Positions 24,202 through 33,096 of a stretch of DNA of 37,062 bases are shown in pieces. Origin of the DNA: Verrucomicrobiia bacterium (GTDB lineage Bacteria; Verrucomicrobiota; Verrucomicrobiia; Verrucomicrobiales; DEV007). The notes below the pieces were generated by a model, which did no database searches, was not told where the DNA came from, and worked only from the letters and a program-made list of their open reading frames with translations. Every line of letters begins with the position of its first letter. Position 1 is the first letter of the stretch. The stretch covers positions 1-37,062 of the forward strand of contig JAUIAH010000051.1 in NCBI GenBank assembly GCA_030425385.1. Direction: 5' to 3'. The position numbers were made by a program, and so were the translations under genes.

Positions 24202-25074
24202 ATGGTTGAACCCGCGATCGGCAATGTGAACACACTCAAAGCTTTGGAAGCGTCCCCTTCCGGCATGCTCTTTGATGGCGGTCCTTTCGGGCCGATCCTA
24301 TTGCCGGCATCTCAGGTCCCCAAGGGATTGGCGGTGGGCGATGCCCTCGACGTCTTTCTCTTTACCGACTCCGAAGACACTCTCATTGCCACCACCGCTC
24401 GTCCACTGGCCATGGTGAATCAGTTTGCTCGGCTCCGGGTGGTCGCGACCACTCGCATCGGGGCGTTTCTCGACTGGGGATTGCCGAAAGACCTGCTCCT
24501 CCCCTTCCGCGAACAGACGACGCATCTCCGTGAGGGTGATCACCCCTTGGTCCACATTCGCCTCGACACGATCACTCATCGCTTAGTGGCCTCAATGAAA
24601 GTCGACAAACACCTCACCACCACAGCGCCCACTTCCCTGCGCGAAGGGACTGAGGTCTCTCTTCTCATCGCCAAACGGACTGACCTAGGCACGAATGCCA
24701 TTGTGAATGATCGCTATTGGGGCCTGCTCCACGCCAGCACTCCGAATGTGCCAAAGTTAGGAGCCCGCTGCGTGGGCTACATCGGCCGCATCCGCGAGGA
24801 CGGACTGATCGATCTCACTCTGCAGCCACCCGGCTACAAGCGCATCACTGGTGCTGCGGAAATGTTAGCCTCAGCGCTAGGGAAGGAAGCCGATGGCTTT
24901 CTACCCCTGCACGACAAGAGCCCACCTGAGGAGATTCAAGCCCGACTCGGCATGAGTAAGAAAGTCTTCAAGCAGGCCTTGGGAGCCCTCTACCGCGAAC
25001 GGCTCATTGACATCCGCCCCGACGGGATCGCCTGGATTCACAACACCAGTGAGCAGTCGTCAGCGAGCGAATGA
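24202..25074 (+). CDS. cvfB: CvfB-like S1 RNA-binding protein
   Basis: A 290-residue cytoplasmic RNA-binding protein from the ATG at 24202, preceded by AAGGT at good spacing; an ATG at 24106 would add 32 residues not found in the family. It matches the CvfB/YitL architecture: three S1-type OB folds (about 1-65, 68-135 and 140-215, with ATTARP, GAFLDWGLPKDLLLPF and VGYIGRIREDGLIDLTL) and a winged-helix end (about 220-285, SKKVFKQALGALYRERLI). CvfB affects virulence and translation/mRNA control in firmicutes; here a housekeeping role is assumed. It lies 37 bp before the symporter gene. Confidence 0.9.
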   Translation: MVEPAIGNVNTLKALEASPSGMLFDGGPFGPILLPASQVPKGLAVGDALDVFLFTDSEDTLIATTARPLAMVNQFARLRVVATTRIGAFLDWGLPKDLLLPFREQTTHLREGDHPLVHIRLDTITHRLVASMKVDKHLTTTAPTSLREGTEVSLLIAKRTDLGTNAIVNDRYWGLLHASTPNVPKLGARCVGYIGRIREDGLIDLTLQPPGYKRITGAAEMLASALGKEADGFLPLHDKSPPEEIQARLGMSKKVFKQALGALYRERLIDIRPDGIAWIHNTSEQSSASE

Positions 25075-25111
25075 CTTGCCATGAGAGGGAAAGCCGCTCA
25101 TAAACCTCGCG

Positions 25112-26638
25112 GTGACCTCTAATTTCTCTATCCTCGACTGGTTCATCGTCGGTGCGTATCTGCTCGGGACGGTGGCGGTGGGGGTGTATGTGAATCGCTT
25201 CATCAAGGGGATGGGCGATTTCCTCGTCGCGGGGCGCTCGTTGAAGACGCGCCTCGGTGTCGCCACCATGATTGGATCGGAACTGGGCTTGGTCACCGCC
25301 ATGTATGCCGCGCAGAAAGGGTTCACCGGTGGCTTTGCTGCCTTTCACATCGGCTTGCTGGCTGGTATCACCGCACTGTTGGTGGGATTGACAGGGTTCC
25401 TGGTTGTTCCACTACGGCGCACGGGCGTGATGACCATTCCGCAATTCTACGAACACCGTTATGGCAGCCGTGCTTTACGCGTCTTTGGCGGACTCTTGTT
25501 AGCCCTATCCGGCATTCTCAACATGGGCCTCTTCCTCAAGGCCGGGGCGACTTTCGTCACCGGGCTCACTGGTGTGGCCGATGACACGATGATCAAGGTC
25601 GTCATGACGACTTTGTTAGCCTTAGTGCTGATCTACACAGCCCTTGGCGGGATGGTGTCGGTCATCATCACGGATTATGTGCAGTTCGTCGTGTTGTCAC
25701 TCGGGCTTTTGTTAGCCTGTTTCTTTGCGGTCACGCAGTTAGGCTGGGGCACCATCGTGGAGACCGTGGACCAGGTGCATGGGGCGGCGGGCTTCAACCC
25801 TTTTGATGGGGAAGGCTTTGGGACCTCTTACGTGGTGTGGATGATCTTTCTGGGCATCGTCTCTTGTGCCGTGTGGCAGACGGCCGCCATCCGCGCCTGC
25901 GCCGCGGCCGATGAGCATGTGGTCAAGAAGCTCTACACCTGGTCTTCGCTAGGCTTCATGATTCGATTCATGATTCCCCAGTTTCTTGGAATCTGCGCCC
26001 TGACGTATCTCTGGCAGGATGAAACGGCTCGCGGCCTCTTCTTCAATGCCGATGGCACGGTGGTGGAAGAGGAGTCCCTCCGCGCGATGCCCGTGTTCCT
26101 GAGCCAACTGCTACCCATCGGATTGATCGGTCTGGTCGGGGCTGGGATGATCGCGGCGTTCATGTCGACCCACGACACCTACTTATTGTGCTGGGCATCC
26201 GTCTTGGCCGAGGATGTGGTGAATCCTCTGACGAACGAATCGCTTTCCATGAAGATGCGTTTGCGGCTCACGCGGATCTTTCTCGTTATCATCGCGATCT
26301 TCCTTCTGATCTGGAGCATGTGGTATGAGTTAGGACAAGATTTATGGGACTACATGGCGGTGTCAGGAGCGATCTACTCGACAGGCGCCTTTGTCGTCAT
26401 GCTCGCAGGGCTCTACTGGAAACGCGCGAGTCCCGCGGGTGCCTTTCTCGCCCTCGCCGTGGGCTTGTGTGCCCTGTTAGGATTGGGTCCTGTGCAAGAA
26501 CTTCTGGGAGTGGACGCGTGGTTTACCGCCCATGGGCTGAGCGGCGCCCACGTGGGCTTGGCCACCATTGCTCTCGCCGCAGTCGCGATGGTGGCGGGCT
26601 CCCTGCTTGCACCATCTCAGAAAGGAGGGGCCGCATGA
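25112..26638 (+). CDS. sodium:solute symporter (SSS family)
   Basis: A 508-residue inner-membrane Na+-coupled transporter with about 12-13 hydrophobic spans, beginning FSILDWFIVGAYLLGTVAVGVYV and containing the SSS-type stretches FLVAGRSLKTR, YTALGGMVSVIITDYVQFVV and GLIGLVGAGMIAAFMSTHDTYLL (the Na2-site region). GTG start. Substrate not determinable from sequence; SSS members beside DUF/FG-GAP proteins in PVC bacteria commonly move sugars, sialic acids or amino acids. The stop overlaps the ATG of a 53-residue membrane protein (ATGA), a strong coupling sign. Confidence 0.93.
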   Translation: MTSNFSILDWFIVGAYLLGTVAVGVYVNRFIKGMGDFLVAGRSLKTRLGVATMIGSELGLVTAMYAAQKGFTGGFAAFHIGLLAGITALLVGLTGFLVVPLRRTGVMTIPQFYEHRYGSRALRVFGGLLLALSGILNMGLFLKAGATFVTGLTGVADDTMIKVVMTTLLALVLIYTALGGMVSVIITDYVQFVVLSLGLLLACFFAVTQLGWGTIVETVDQVHGAAGFNPFDGEGFGTSYVVWMIFLGIVSCAVWQTAAIRACAAADEHVVKKLYTWSSLGFMIRFMIPQFLGICALTYLWQDETARGLFFNADGTVVEEESLRAMPVFLSQLLPIGLIGLVGAGMIAAFMSTHDTYLLCWASVLAEDVVNPLTNESLSMKMRLRLTRIFLVIIAIFLLIWSMWYELGQDLWDYMAVSGAIYSTGAFVVMLAGLYWKRASPAGAFLALAVGLCALLGLGPVQELLGVDAWFTAHGLSGAHVGLATIALAAVAMVAGSLLAPSQKGGAA

Positions 26639-26796
26639 GTGGCAACCACGTTTGGATCGTCTTCTGGGCAGCACTGTTAGGCATCACGCTGCTCGCCTAC
26701 ACCATTCTCGTCGTGCGAGTCACCCTCGGAGGCTATCGAGACATCCAGGAGATGTTTCGAAAGCTACGTGATCAGGACGAGGACGGTGAGGATTGA
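26635..26796 (+). CDS. 53-residue single-span membrane protein, probable symporter accessory subunit
   Basis: The ATG overlaps the TGA stop of the symporter (ATGA), and its own stop lies 32 bp before the FG-GAP gene. One hydrophobic span (about 7-28, WIVFWAALLGITLLAYTIL) is followed by a basic/acidic amphipathic tail ending in DQDEDGED. Length and layout resemble the small accessory subunits known from some SSS and NSS transporters (for example MetS with MetP). The direct evidence is the coupled start and the membrane span; the partner role is inferred. Confidence 0.75.
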   Translation: MSGNHVWIVFWAALLGITLLAYTILVVRVTLGGYRDIQEMFRKLRDQDEDGED

Positions 26797-26828
26797 CGCG
26801 ATCGCGTTCCTTACCCTATCCTTCCCAC

Positions 26829-29800
26829 ATGCATATGCTGCGCTTTTGCCTAATTGTGGGCGCTCTCGCGCCGGTGGGCCCCACAGAAGCGCAAGTGACC
26901 TTGCGATCACTCGCCCAAGGGCGAGTTGCCGGAAACTTCACCTCACTAGCACCGCAAGACACGGGCGTGGATCTCGTCTATCAATTTCCCCAAGACGCTC
27001 CCTTCGCGCTCATGACGGATCAGTATTCCGGCAATGGCGTTTGCGTGGGGGATGTGGATGGTGATGACCTCCCAGACATCTTCCTCACGCACTACGATCA
27101 TGGAAATCGCCTGTATCGAAATCTTGGCAACTGGAAGTTTGAAGACATCACGGTGGCCGCCGGGCTGCACGAACCAGGCGTTTGGTGTGCCGGCCCCAGC
27201 TTCGTGGACATTGATGGCGATGGCGATTTGGATGTGCACGTGTGCGTCTTCGATGGCCCCAACCGACTCTATCAGAACGATGGCAAGGGACGTTTCCAAG
27301 ACATTGCGAAGCGTTGCGGCCTCGCTTACCAGGGACCCAGCGTGATGATGGCATTTGCCGACTACGATTTGGATGGCGATCTGGACGGCTACTTGGTGAC
27401 ACACCGCATGCCCCTGGGACCAGAGGCTTTGCCTCCGCGAAACTCCAAAGAAGCCTTCGACCGCGAGATCATCCGCGCCGAGACCCGCAATGGCAAGCAG
27501 CAAGCGGTGATTCAAGACCCTTACAAAGACCTCTTCGCCATCATGGAGAAGGGCGGTGGTCGAATCGAATTGATCACCGCTGGGCGCGAGGACATTCTCT
27601 ATCAGAATGACGGTGACGGACGCTTTCGCGATGTGAGCCAAGCGGCAGGCATTGCCGGCCGCGATATCGGCCTGGCCGCCACTTGGTGGGATGCCAATGG
27701 CGATGGCTATCCCGATCTCTACGTGAGCAATGACTACAAGGGTCCGGATCATTTCTACCTCAATCAACGGGATGGCACCTTTCAGGACGTCACTCGGACC
27801 GCGCTGCCACACATTCCCTGGCTTTCCATGGGTAGCGATTTCTCTGACATTAATCGCGATGGTCGCATGGATTTCCTGGCGACGGACATGGCTGCGACCA
27901 CGCACTATCAGCAGAAGGTATCGATGGGTGACATGGATAAGGATACCTGGTTTCTCGACGGCTCGGATCCTCGGCAAATGATGCGCAACGCGGTCTATGT
28001 GAATACCGGTACGGCGCGCTTCGTGGAGGCCGCCTTTCTCACGGGACTGGCCGCTTCCGACTGGACCTGGTCACCCAAGTTCGCCGATTTCGATAACGAT
28101 GGCTGGGAAGATCTCTACATCACGAACGGCATGTCGCGTGACTTCATGAACAGCGATCTCGCCGCCAAGATCCCATCACGCTGGCGCAGTGACGCGTGGC
28201 GAGACACGCCCGTGCTGCGCCAAACGAATCTCGCCTTGCGCCATACGGGCAAGCTCGCATTCGAGAATATGTCAGAGACATGGGGACTGGATAAACCCAC
28301 TGCGAGCTATGGGGCCGCGACGGCCGACTTCGATCGCGACGGCGATCTCGATCTCGTGGTGGTGAACTACGACGAGCCTGTCTCCCTCTTTCGCAATGAT
28401 CTCAACGACCAGCATCGCCTCCTCATTTCCCTCCGACAACCCTCTGGGAATCGCTTCGGTATCGGGGCAGAGGTGCGCTTGGAAACGGAAGGAGGCGTCC
28501 AAGTCAAACAGCTCGCGCTCGCACGCGGATTCCTTTCCGCCAACGAACCAGTCCTGCATTTCGGGCTTGGTTCAGACACGCAAATCAAGCGCCTCGTCGT
28601 TCGTTGGCCGGGCAATGAAGAAGAAGCCTTTGACGGCGTGCAGGCGAATACGCACGCGGTGCTCACACGGCATCAATCGACGCCTCGACGCTCTGACCCC
28701 GCCTCATCACCCTTCTACCGTCGCGGCCAATGGCCACGCCTGCCCGAGCCGCACCGCGAGACCCCATTTAACGACTATGCTAGGCAACCCCTCTTGCCAA
28801 TGAAACACTCGCACATGGGGCCCGGACTCGCCGTGGGAGACGTCAACGGAGATGGAAATGACGATTTCTTCATGGGCGGCGCGGCGGGGCAATCTGGCCA
28901 ATTAGTGATCCTGTCAGGGGCCATTCAGATCATCACCCAACCATTCGAAGCGCACGCCGCCTCCGAAGACATGGGCGCCCTCTTCTTCGATGCGGATGAC
29001 GACACGGATCTCGATTTGCTCGTCATCTCGGGCGGAGTCGAGCCGACCCCTCTCGCGGATCGCCTGTATCTCAATGATGGCGCGGGAGGCTTCCAGCACT
29101 CTCACTCACACTTACCCAATCAAGCTGTTTCTGGGAGTAGTGTCGCCGCTGCAGACGTGGACCGTGATGGCGATCTCGATCTCTTCATCGGGACACGACT
29201 CGTGCCAGGGCGCTATCCGGAGTCTGCTCCAAGCCAACTGCTGACACAAGAGAACGACCACTTCACGGACCGTGGCCATACGTTAGGCACCGGCATGGTC
29301 ACGAGCGCGCTCTGGACTGATCTCAACGGGGATGGGTGGCAGGATCTCTTAGTCGCGGAAGACTGGGGCCCGGTGCGTTGTTGGCTGAACCAGAAAGGAA
29401 CCCTAACAGACCACACCGATGCCAGTGGTCTTTCCCAATGGACAGGATGGTGGCGTGGGTTGGCCAGTCGAGATCTTGATGGCGATGGCGACCTCGACTT
29501 TGTCGCCACCAATCTTGGGTGGAACACCAAATACAAAGCCTCAACCAATCACCCCTTGCACCTCTACTATGGCGACGTCGATGGCACGGGAAAGCCGCAC
29601 CTCATCGAAGCTGGCTATGAAGCAGACACCCTCTATCCAAAGCGCGGGAAGAGCTGCTCCACACGTGCCATGCCAGGTCTAGCGGAACGCTTCGCCACCT
29701 ATCACGATTTCGCCAGCGCAACTCTGACAGAAATCTATGGCACTCAGTTGGAGAACGCCACCATGAAATCGGTCAACACCCTCGCTTCGGGTGCCTTTCT

Positions 29801-30407
29801 CAATGATGGGCGCGGGCACTTCCGCTTCGTCCCATTTCCACGCCTGGCCCAGGCTTCACAAGGCTTCGGCATCGTCCTCACCGAGGTCAATGGCGACACC
29901 TTTCCCGACGTCTACTTCGTGCAGAACAACTTCCATCCGCAGCCTGAGACGGGGCGCTTTGACAGCGGGCTCAGTCAGCTCTTGTTAGGCCAGGGCGATG
30001 GCACCTTTGTCAGTGTCGATGCCGTTGACAGCGGTCTCCTGGTTCCAGGCGATGCCACCGCCTTGGCTATCCTAGACTGGAATCGCGATGGCGGGCCCGA
30101 TTTCTTGATCGCTCAGAATGCGGGCATCCCATTGACCTTCCAGCATCAGCGCGGGACCACGCGCTTGGTTCGGCTTCAAGGAAGCCAAGTAGTCGGCGCT
30201 CGGCTCACTCTCACCTTGGTTGACGGCCGCTCTCAGACCGCCCAGCTCGCCTGTGGCACGGGCTACCTTTCCCAATCCACACAAGGCGTCTTCTTTGGCC
30301 TTCCGTCAGGCGCAGAGATCCGCTCACTCCTCGTCCAGTGGCCAGAGGGTGGACAAACAGAGATCCGTCCCGACGCTAAGGAACGTGTATGGACCGTCTC
30401 CCGCTAA
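26829..30407 (+). CDS. giant secreted FG-GAP/VCBS repeat protein with two ASPIC/UnbV domains
   Basis: The start taken is ATG 26829, leaving 1192 residues and an exported N-terminus (MHMLRFCLIV...PTEAQ). The protein is two consecutive halves. The first has FG-GAP/VCBS beta-propeller repeats (about 50-520, Ca-binding DxDGDxxxD loops, recurring NRLYxNxGxxxFxD) and an ASPIC/UnbV domain (about 537-610, FGIGAEVRLET to FGLGSD and VVRWPG). The second repeats this with more propeller blades (about 650-1110) and another ASPIC/UnbV-like segment (about 1117-1180, VGARLTLTLVDG to FFGLP and VQWPEGG). Such proteins are abundant in PVC and Bacteroidota and are thought to bind extracellular ligands, with integrin-like propellers. 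It overlaps the following lipoprotein gene by 19 bp. Confidence 0.9.
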   Translation: MHMLRFCLIVGALAPVGPTEAQVTLRSLAQGRVAGNFTSLAPQDTGVDLVYQFPQDAPFALMTDQYSGNGVCVGDVDGDDLPDIFLTHYDHGNRLYRNLGNWKFEDITVAAGLHEPGVWCAGPSFVDIDGDGDLDVHVCVFDGPNRLYQNDGKGRFQDIAKRCGLAYQGPSVMMAFADYDLDGDLDGYLVTHRMPLGPEALPPRNSKEAFDREIIRAETRNGKQQAVIQDPYKDLFAIMEKGGGRIELITAGREDILYQNDGDGRFRDVSQAAGIAGRDIGLAATWWDANGDGYPDLYVSNDYKGPDHFYLNQRDGTFQDVTRTALPHIPWLSMGSDFSDINRDGRMDFLATDMAATTHYQQKVSMGDMDKDTWFLDGSDPRQMMRNAVYVNTGTARFVEAAFLTGLAASDWTWSPKFADFDNDGWEDLYITNGMSRDFMNSDLAAKIPSRWRSDAWRDTPVLRQTNLALRHTGKLAFENMSETWGLDKPTASYGAATADFDRDGDLDLVVVNYDEPVSLFRNDLNDQHRLLISLRQPSGNRFGIGAEVRLETEGGVQVKQLALARGFLSANEPVLHFGLGSDTQIKRLVVRWPGNEEEAFDGVQANTHAVLTRHQSTPRRSDPASSPFYRRGQWPRLPEPHRETPFNDYARQPLLPMKHSHMGPGLAVGDVNGDGNDDFFMGGAAGQSGQLVILSGAIQIITQPFEAHAASEDMGALFFDADDDTDLDLLVISGGVEPTPLADRLYLNDGAGGFQHSHSHLPNQAVSGSSVAAADVDRDGDLDLFIGTRLVPGRYPESAPSQLLTQENDHFTDRGHTLGTGMVTSALWTDLNGDGWQDLLVAEDWGPVRCWLNQKGTLTDHTDASGLSQWTGWWRGLASRDLDGDGDLDFVATNLGWNTKYKASTNHPLHLYYGDVDGTGKPHLIEAGYEADTLYPKRGKSCSTRAMPGLAERFATYHDFASATLTEIYGTQLENATMKSVNTLASGAFLNDGRGHFRFVPFPRLAQASQGFGIVLTEVNGDTFPDVYFVQNNFHPQPETGRFDSGLSQLLLGQGDGTFVSVDAVDSGLLVPGDATALAILDWNRDGGPDFLIAQNAGIPLTFQHQRGTTRLVRLQGSQVVGARLTLTLVDGRSQTAQLACGTGYLSQSTQGVFFGLPSGAEIRSLLVQWPEGGQTEIRPDAKERVWTVSR

Positions 30408-31096
30408 TCTTGCTCGCCCTCACCACCGCGACCGGACTCGTCGCCTGCCAGACCACGCCCGAGCCCACCGTCCCCCGGCATCGGATCGATTACGTGGGTC
30501 AGAATACCTTCCGTTGGGGACACTTTCACAATCTCTCACTCATTTCTCGCTGCCCCACTTCACGACCGCAGATCCGCACCAATGGCTCCTTTGCGCAAGA
30601 GGGTCCCGTGCACCTCTTCCTGGCGGAGGACAATGAGGCTCAGACCGCCGGCGAGATCTTGCCCAGCACGTATCGCCCGCACCTCGGTGATGCCATTGAC
30701 GTCGATTTCTCTGCCTTCCCTCAAGACGGCGGCTTACGCATCACGCGCTATCATTGTGGTTACGCCTATGTGGTCGATGTGCTTGCCACGCGCCGTGATG
30801 GGCTTGAGGTCATCGATCACGAGCCCGTGACTCTCGTAGGAGACCCCGACCCAGGCGATATCCTGACATTCGGACGACTCTATTTCTATCAACAAGCCAA
30901 CGCCAATCTCGATGTGGCGAAGCGCCGTTTCTTTCACGCCGGCATCCATTATCCGAGCCTCGCCATTCCCTTCCTCAATCAACTGGAGAATCAGGCGGAA
31001 GACGAAAGGAACGCCACCATCGGCGCGGAGTTGCTCAACTACCGTGATCGCTTCGAGTTGGTCCAGCAAGTAGGCAGCCTCGCAGCCTCGGATTGA
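30389..31096 (+). CDS. hypothetical lipoprotein
   Basis: A 235-residue protein with a lipoprotein signal ending GLVAC (Cys20); AAGGA precedes the ATG at good spacing. It overlaps the FG-GAP gene by 19 bp, so it is part of the same transcript as the symporter set. The body has no motif I recognise: a region with YVGQNTFRWGHFHNLS, then an acidic stretch (HLGDAIDVDFSAFPQDGG), then DPGDILTFGRLYFYQQANANLDVAKRRF and a helical C-terminus. The presence of only three cysteines after Cys20 argues against a haem or metal cluster. A binding or assembly role with the FG-GAP protein is only a guess. Confidence 0.75.
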   Translation: MDRLPLILLALTTATGLVACQTTPEPTVPRHRIDYVGQNTFRWGHFHNLSLISRCPTSRPQIRTNGSFAQEGPVHLFLAEDNEAQTAGEILPSTYRPHLGDAIDVDFSAFPQDGGLRITRYHCGYAYVVDVLATRRDGLEVIDHEPVTLVGDPDPGDILTFGRLYFYQQANANLDVAKRRFFHAGIHYPSLAIPFLNQLENQAEDERNATIGAELLNYRDRFELVQQVGSLAASD

Positions 31097-31113
31097 TGCT
31101 TGGCCGGCGGCAG

Positions 31114-31809
31114 CTAGGGCAATCGGTGAAAGGGTAAGAGTCGCCGAAGATTCGCGGCGGTCTTGCGCACGGAGTCTTTTAACGTGAGGTAACGGCGCAC
31201 TATCTCGCAATTGCTGGGGATACTTCTAAGGACTTCAGATAGCGTGAGGGACTCCACCTCAAGTATCGAATAGGCCGTGCCCACAGCACTGGAATGATGC
31301 GCATCACTGGAAGCGAGCATGCCCAAACGATGCGCTTGGGCATAGTGCCAGGCTTGGCGATTGTGCCGATCCAAGGTGGTTGCCGCGTTGAAGACCTCCA
31401 AGGCATCGATCGGTAAGGACTGAAGGACTTCACCGCGGATCCCAGACCGAAAGCGATCAAACGGATGGGGTGGGACGGCCAAGGCACCTAACTGATGCGC
31501 CAAATCACAGACCTCGCGCGCAGGCGCTCCTTTCAGATCGTTCGGGAAGCGAGCCCCCAGACAGAGCAGATGTCCTTCCGCAGTCGTCACCTCGATTCCC
31601 GGCACGAGCAGGAAATCATTGACGGGGCATCCATCCTCACGCATCAACCCTTGCTCCAGCAAATAGTCCACGCTTCGACTATTGTTATGGTCGGTGATGG
31701 CCAGCGCCTGCAAGCCCTTCCGTTTGGCCACGGCAATCATCGACTCCGGCGTCGAGATCCCGTCCGCAGAATAGTGCGAATGGCTGTGGAGATCGGCGTG
31801 AATGCGCAT
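31114..31809 (-). CDS. PHP-domain metal-dependent phosphoesterase
   Basis: A 231-residue PHP-fold hydrolase with the four histidinol-phosphatase-type metal motifs: DLHSHSHYSADG (about 6-17), ITDHN near 39, PGIEVTTAEGHLLCLG near 70-85, PPHPFDRFRSG near 112 and SSDAHHSSAVG near 167. This fits the stand-alone YciV/TrpH-like class, some members of which hydrolyse 3',5'-nucleoside bisphosphates or small RNA ends. Convergent with the lipoprotein gene (17 bp) and divergent from the peroxiredoxin gene. Confidence 0.9.
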   Translation of the reverse strand: MRIHADLHSHSHYSADGISTPESMIAVAKRKGLQALAITDHNNSRSVDYLLEQGLMREDGCPVNDFLLVPGIEVTTAEGHLLCLGARFPNDLKGAPAREVCDLAHQLGALAVPPHPFDRFRSGIRGEVLQSLPIDALEVFNAATTLDRHNRQAWHYAQAHRLGMLASSDAHHSSAVGTAYSILEVESLTLSEVLRSIPSNCEIVRRYLTLKDSVRKTAANLRRLLPFHRLP

Positions 31810-31955
31810 ATCGCTCGGCCTCTTTATCAGCCATGATCGTCAAGCTGCCAAGGAAATCCCCCTCTGGGAAATCCATTGACCCCACTCCCGCTCCTCCTAT
31901 ACTGCGCCCGATTCGATTCTATCTCCATTTACCGAACCTCAACTAACTCTGATTC

Positions 31956-32447
31956 ATGGCCCTCGCTGTTGGCTCTCAAGCTCCTGATTTCGCACTCTCC
32001 ACCATCACCGCCGACGGGCCCAAGCTCGTGAAGCTCTCCGAGCATCGAGGCAAGAACGTGGTGCTCCTGTTCTTCCCCATGGCTTTTACCGGCGTGTGCA
32101 CGGAAGAGTTCTGCTCACTCAGCCAGGGGCTGGATGATTACACCAATTTGAACGCTGAAGTCATCGGCATCAGCGGTGACAACCCATTCGCCCAAGCCAA
32201 TTGGGCCGAGAAGGAAGGCATCAAGGTCACGCTCGCAGCCGACTACGAGCACGAGGTCACGAAAGCCTACGACATTGCCTACGATTCCTTCCTCCCGGAC
32301 ATGAATCTCCCCATGGGCGGCGTCGCGAAGCGCTCTGCCTTCATCGTCGACAAGGACGGCGTGATCCAATACGCCGAAAGCTCTGACAATCCCAAGCAGT
32401 TGCCCGACTTTGACGCGATCAAAGCGAAGCTCGGCGAGCTCGGCTAA
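31956..32447 (+). CDS. PrxQ/AhpE-type peroxiredoxin
   Basis: A 163-residue thiol peroxidase that reduces H2O2 and organic peroxides in the cytoplasm. The active site is FFPMAFTGVCTEEFC: Thr45, peroxidatic Cys48, and a second Cys53 five residues on, the spacing of an intramolecular resolving cysteine in PrxQ/BCP proteins. GVAKRSAFIVDKDG carries the active-site Arg region. A strong hairpin follows 32 bp after the stop. The 146-bp divergent gap with the PHP gene probably holds both promoters. Confidence 0.93.
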   Translation: MALAVGSQAPDFALSTITADGPKLVKLSEHRGKNVVLLFFPMAFTGVCTEEFCSLSQGLDDYTNLNAEVIGISGDNPFAQANWAEKEGIKVTLAADYEHEVTKAYDIAYDSFLPDMNLPMGGVAKRSAFIVDKDGVIQYAESSDNPKQLPDFDAIKAKLGELG

Positions 32448-32479
32448 CAAAGCGCCTCCCCTCACATCCTTTCATTCGC

Positions 32480-32506
32480 AAAGGGAGCCCTTCACGGGCT
32501 CCCTTT
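32480..32506. terminator. bidirectional hairpin terminator
   Basis: A perfect 11-bp stem (32480-32490 with 32496-32506) with a 5-nt loop lies between the convergent peroxiredoxin and GNAT genes. AAA/TTT ends flank it, with a short T-rich stretch on the plus side. Confidence 0.82.
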
Positions 32507-32533
32507 GTCGTTCTGTCGTGTCATTCGCTTAGT

Positions 32534-33019
32534 TTAGGATTCTTCCCAAACGGTCTTGTAGAGCCGGAATCCACGGCGTTCATAGTTTCGAAGGGCGTTC
32601 GGATGATCCCCCTCGCAGGTATGCAACCACACACGTCTCGTCTTGGGAAAAGCCCACGCACGTCCGAGCACGGCGACCAGGGCGGGGCTTCCCAACCCTC
32701 GTCCCACCTGCGGCGGCAGCAGTCCAAAGTAGACAAGCTCCACGTCACCACCACGATCATGCATCTCCGCATAACCGATCTCCTCGCCCGCGTGCTCGAT
32801 GAGGTAGGTGTGAAGCCCCTCCGTCTCGACGTAGACCTGCCATTGACCTACAGTCCACGCCGCGCGATCCGTCCAGTTCCATGGCTGCCCGACTTCGCGG
32901 TAATAGCGCTGATTCACCGCGCCTTCCGCCGGAACCACCTTGCGCAAATGCATTTCCCGGCAAATCGCAGGTGGAACCACCTCCTTCGCAGCGTGCATTT
33001 CCAGATAATAAACAGTCAT
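32534..33019 (-). CDS. GNAT-family N-acetyltransferase
   Basis: A 161-residue acetyl-CoA-dependent transferase. Motif A is VELVYFGLLPPQVGRGLGSPAL (about 92-113, with the acetyl-CoA loop QVGRGLG), followed by motif B VWLHTCEGDHPNALRNYERRGFRLYK (about 130-155), whose NALRNYERRGF is typical. The substrate is unknown. It lies 64 bp after the PQQ-like gene and may be cotranscribed. Confidence 0.88.
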   Translation of the reverse strand: MTVYYLEMHAAKEVVPPAICREMHLRKVVPAEGAVNQRYYREVGQPWNWTDRAAWTVGQWQVYVETEGLHTYLIEHAGEEIGYAEMHDRGGDVELVYFGLLPPQVGRGLGSPALVAVLGRAWAFPKTRRVWLHTCEGDHPNALRNYERRGFRLYKTVWEES

Positions 33020-33068
33020 TGCTCCTCCAGCCTAGCATTTGGCAATGCTAACGAACAGACTCAGCTAA

Positions 33069-33096
33069 GCTAACGCTTTGATGCTAACGCTTTGAT
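33069..33096. repeat. 14-bp perfect tandem duplication over a stop codon
   Basis: GCTAACGCTTTGAT occurs twice without a gap (33069-33082 and 33083-33096). The second copy contains the last codons (Ser-Lys-Arg-stop) of the PQQ-like gene, so the duplicated copy repeats the gene end in the intergenic space. Another GCTAA pair stands just upstream at about 33046-33069. It looks like replication slippage; no function is evident. Confidence 0.9.
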
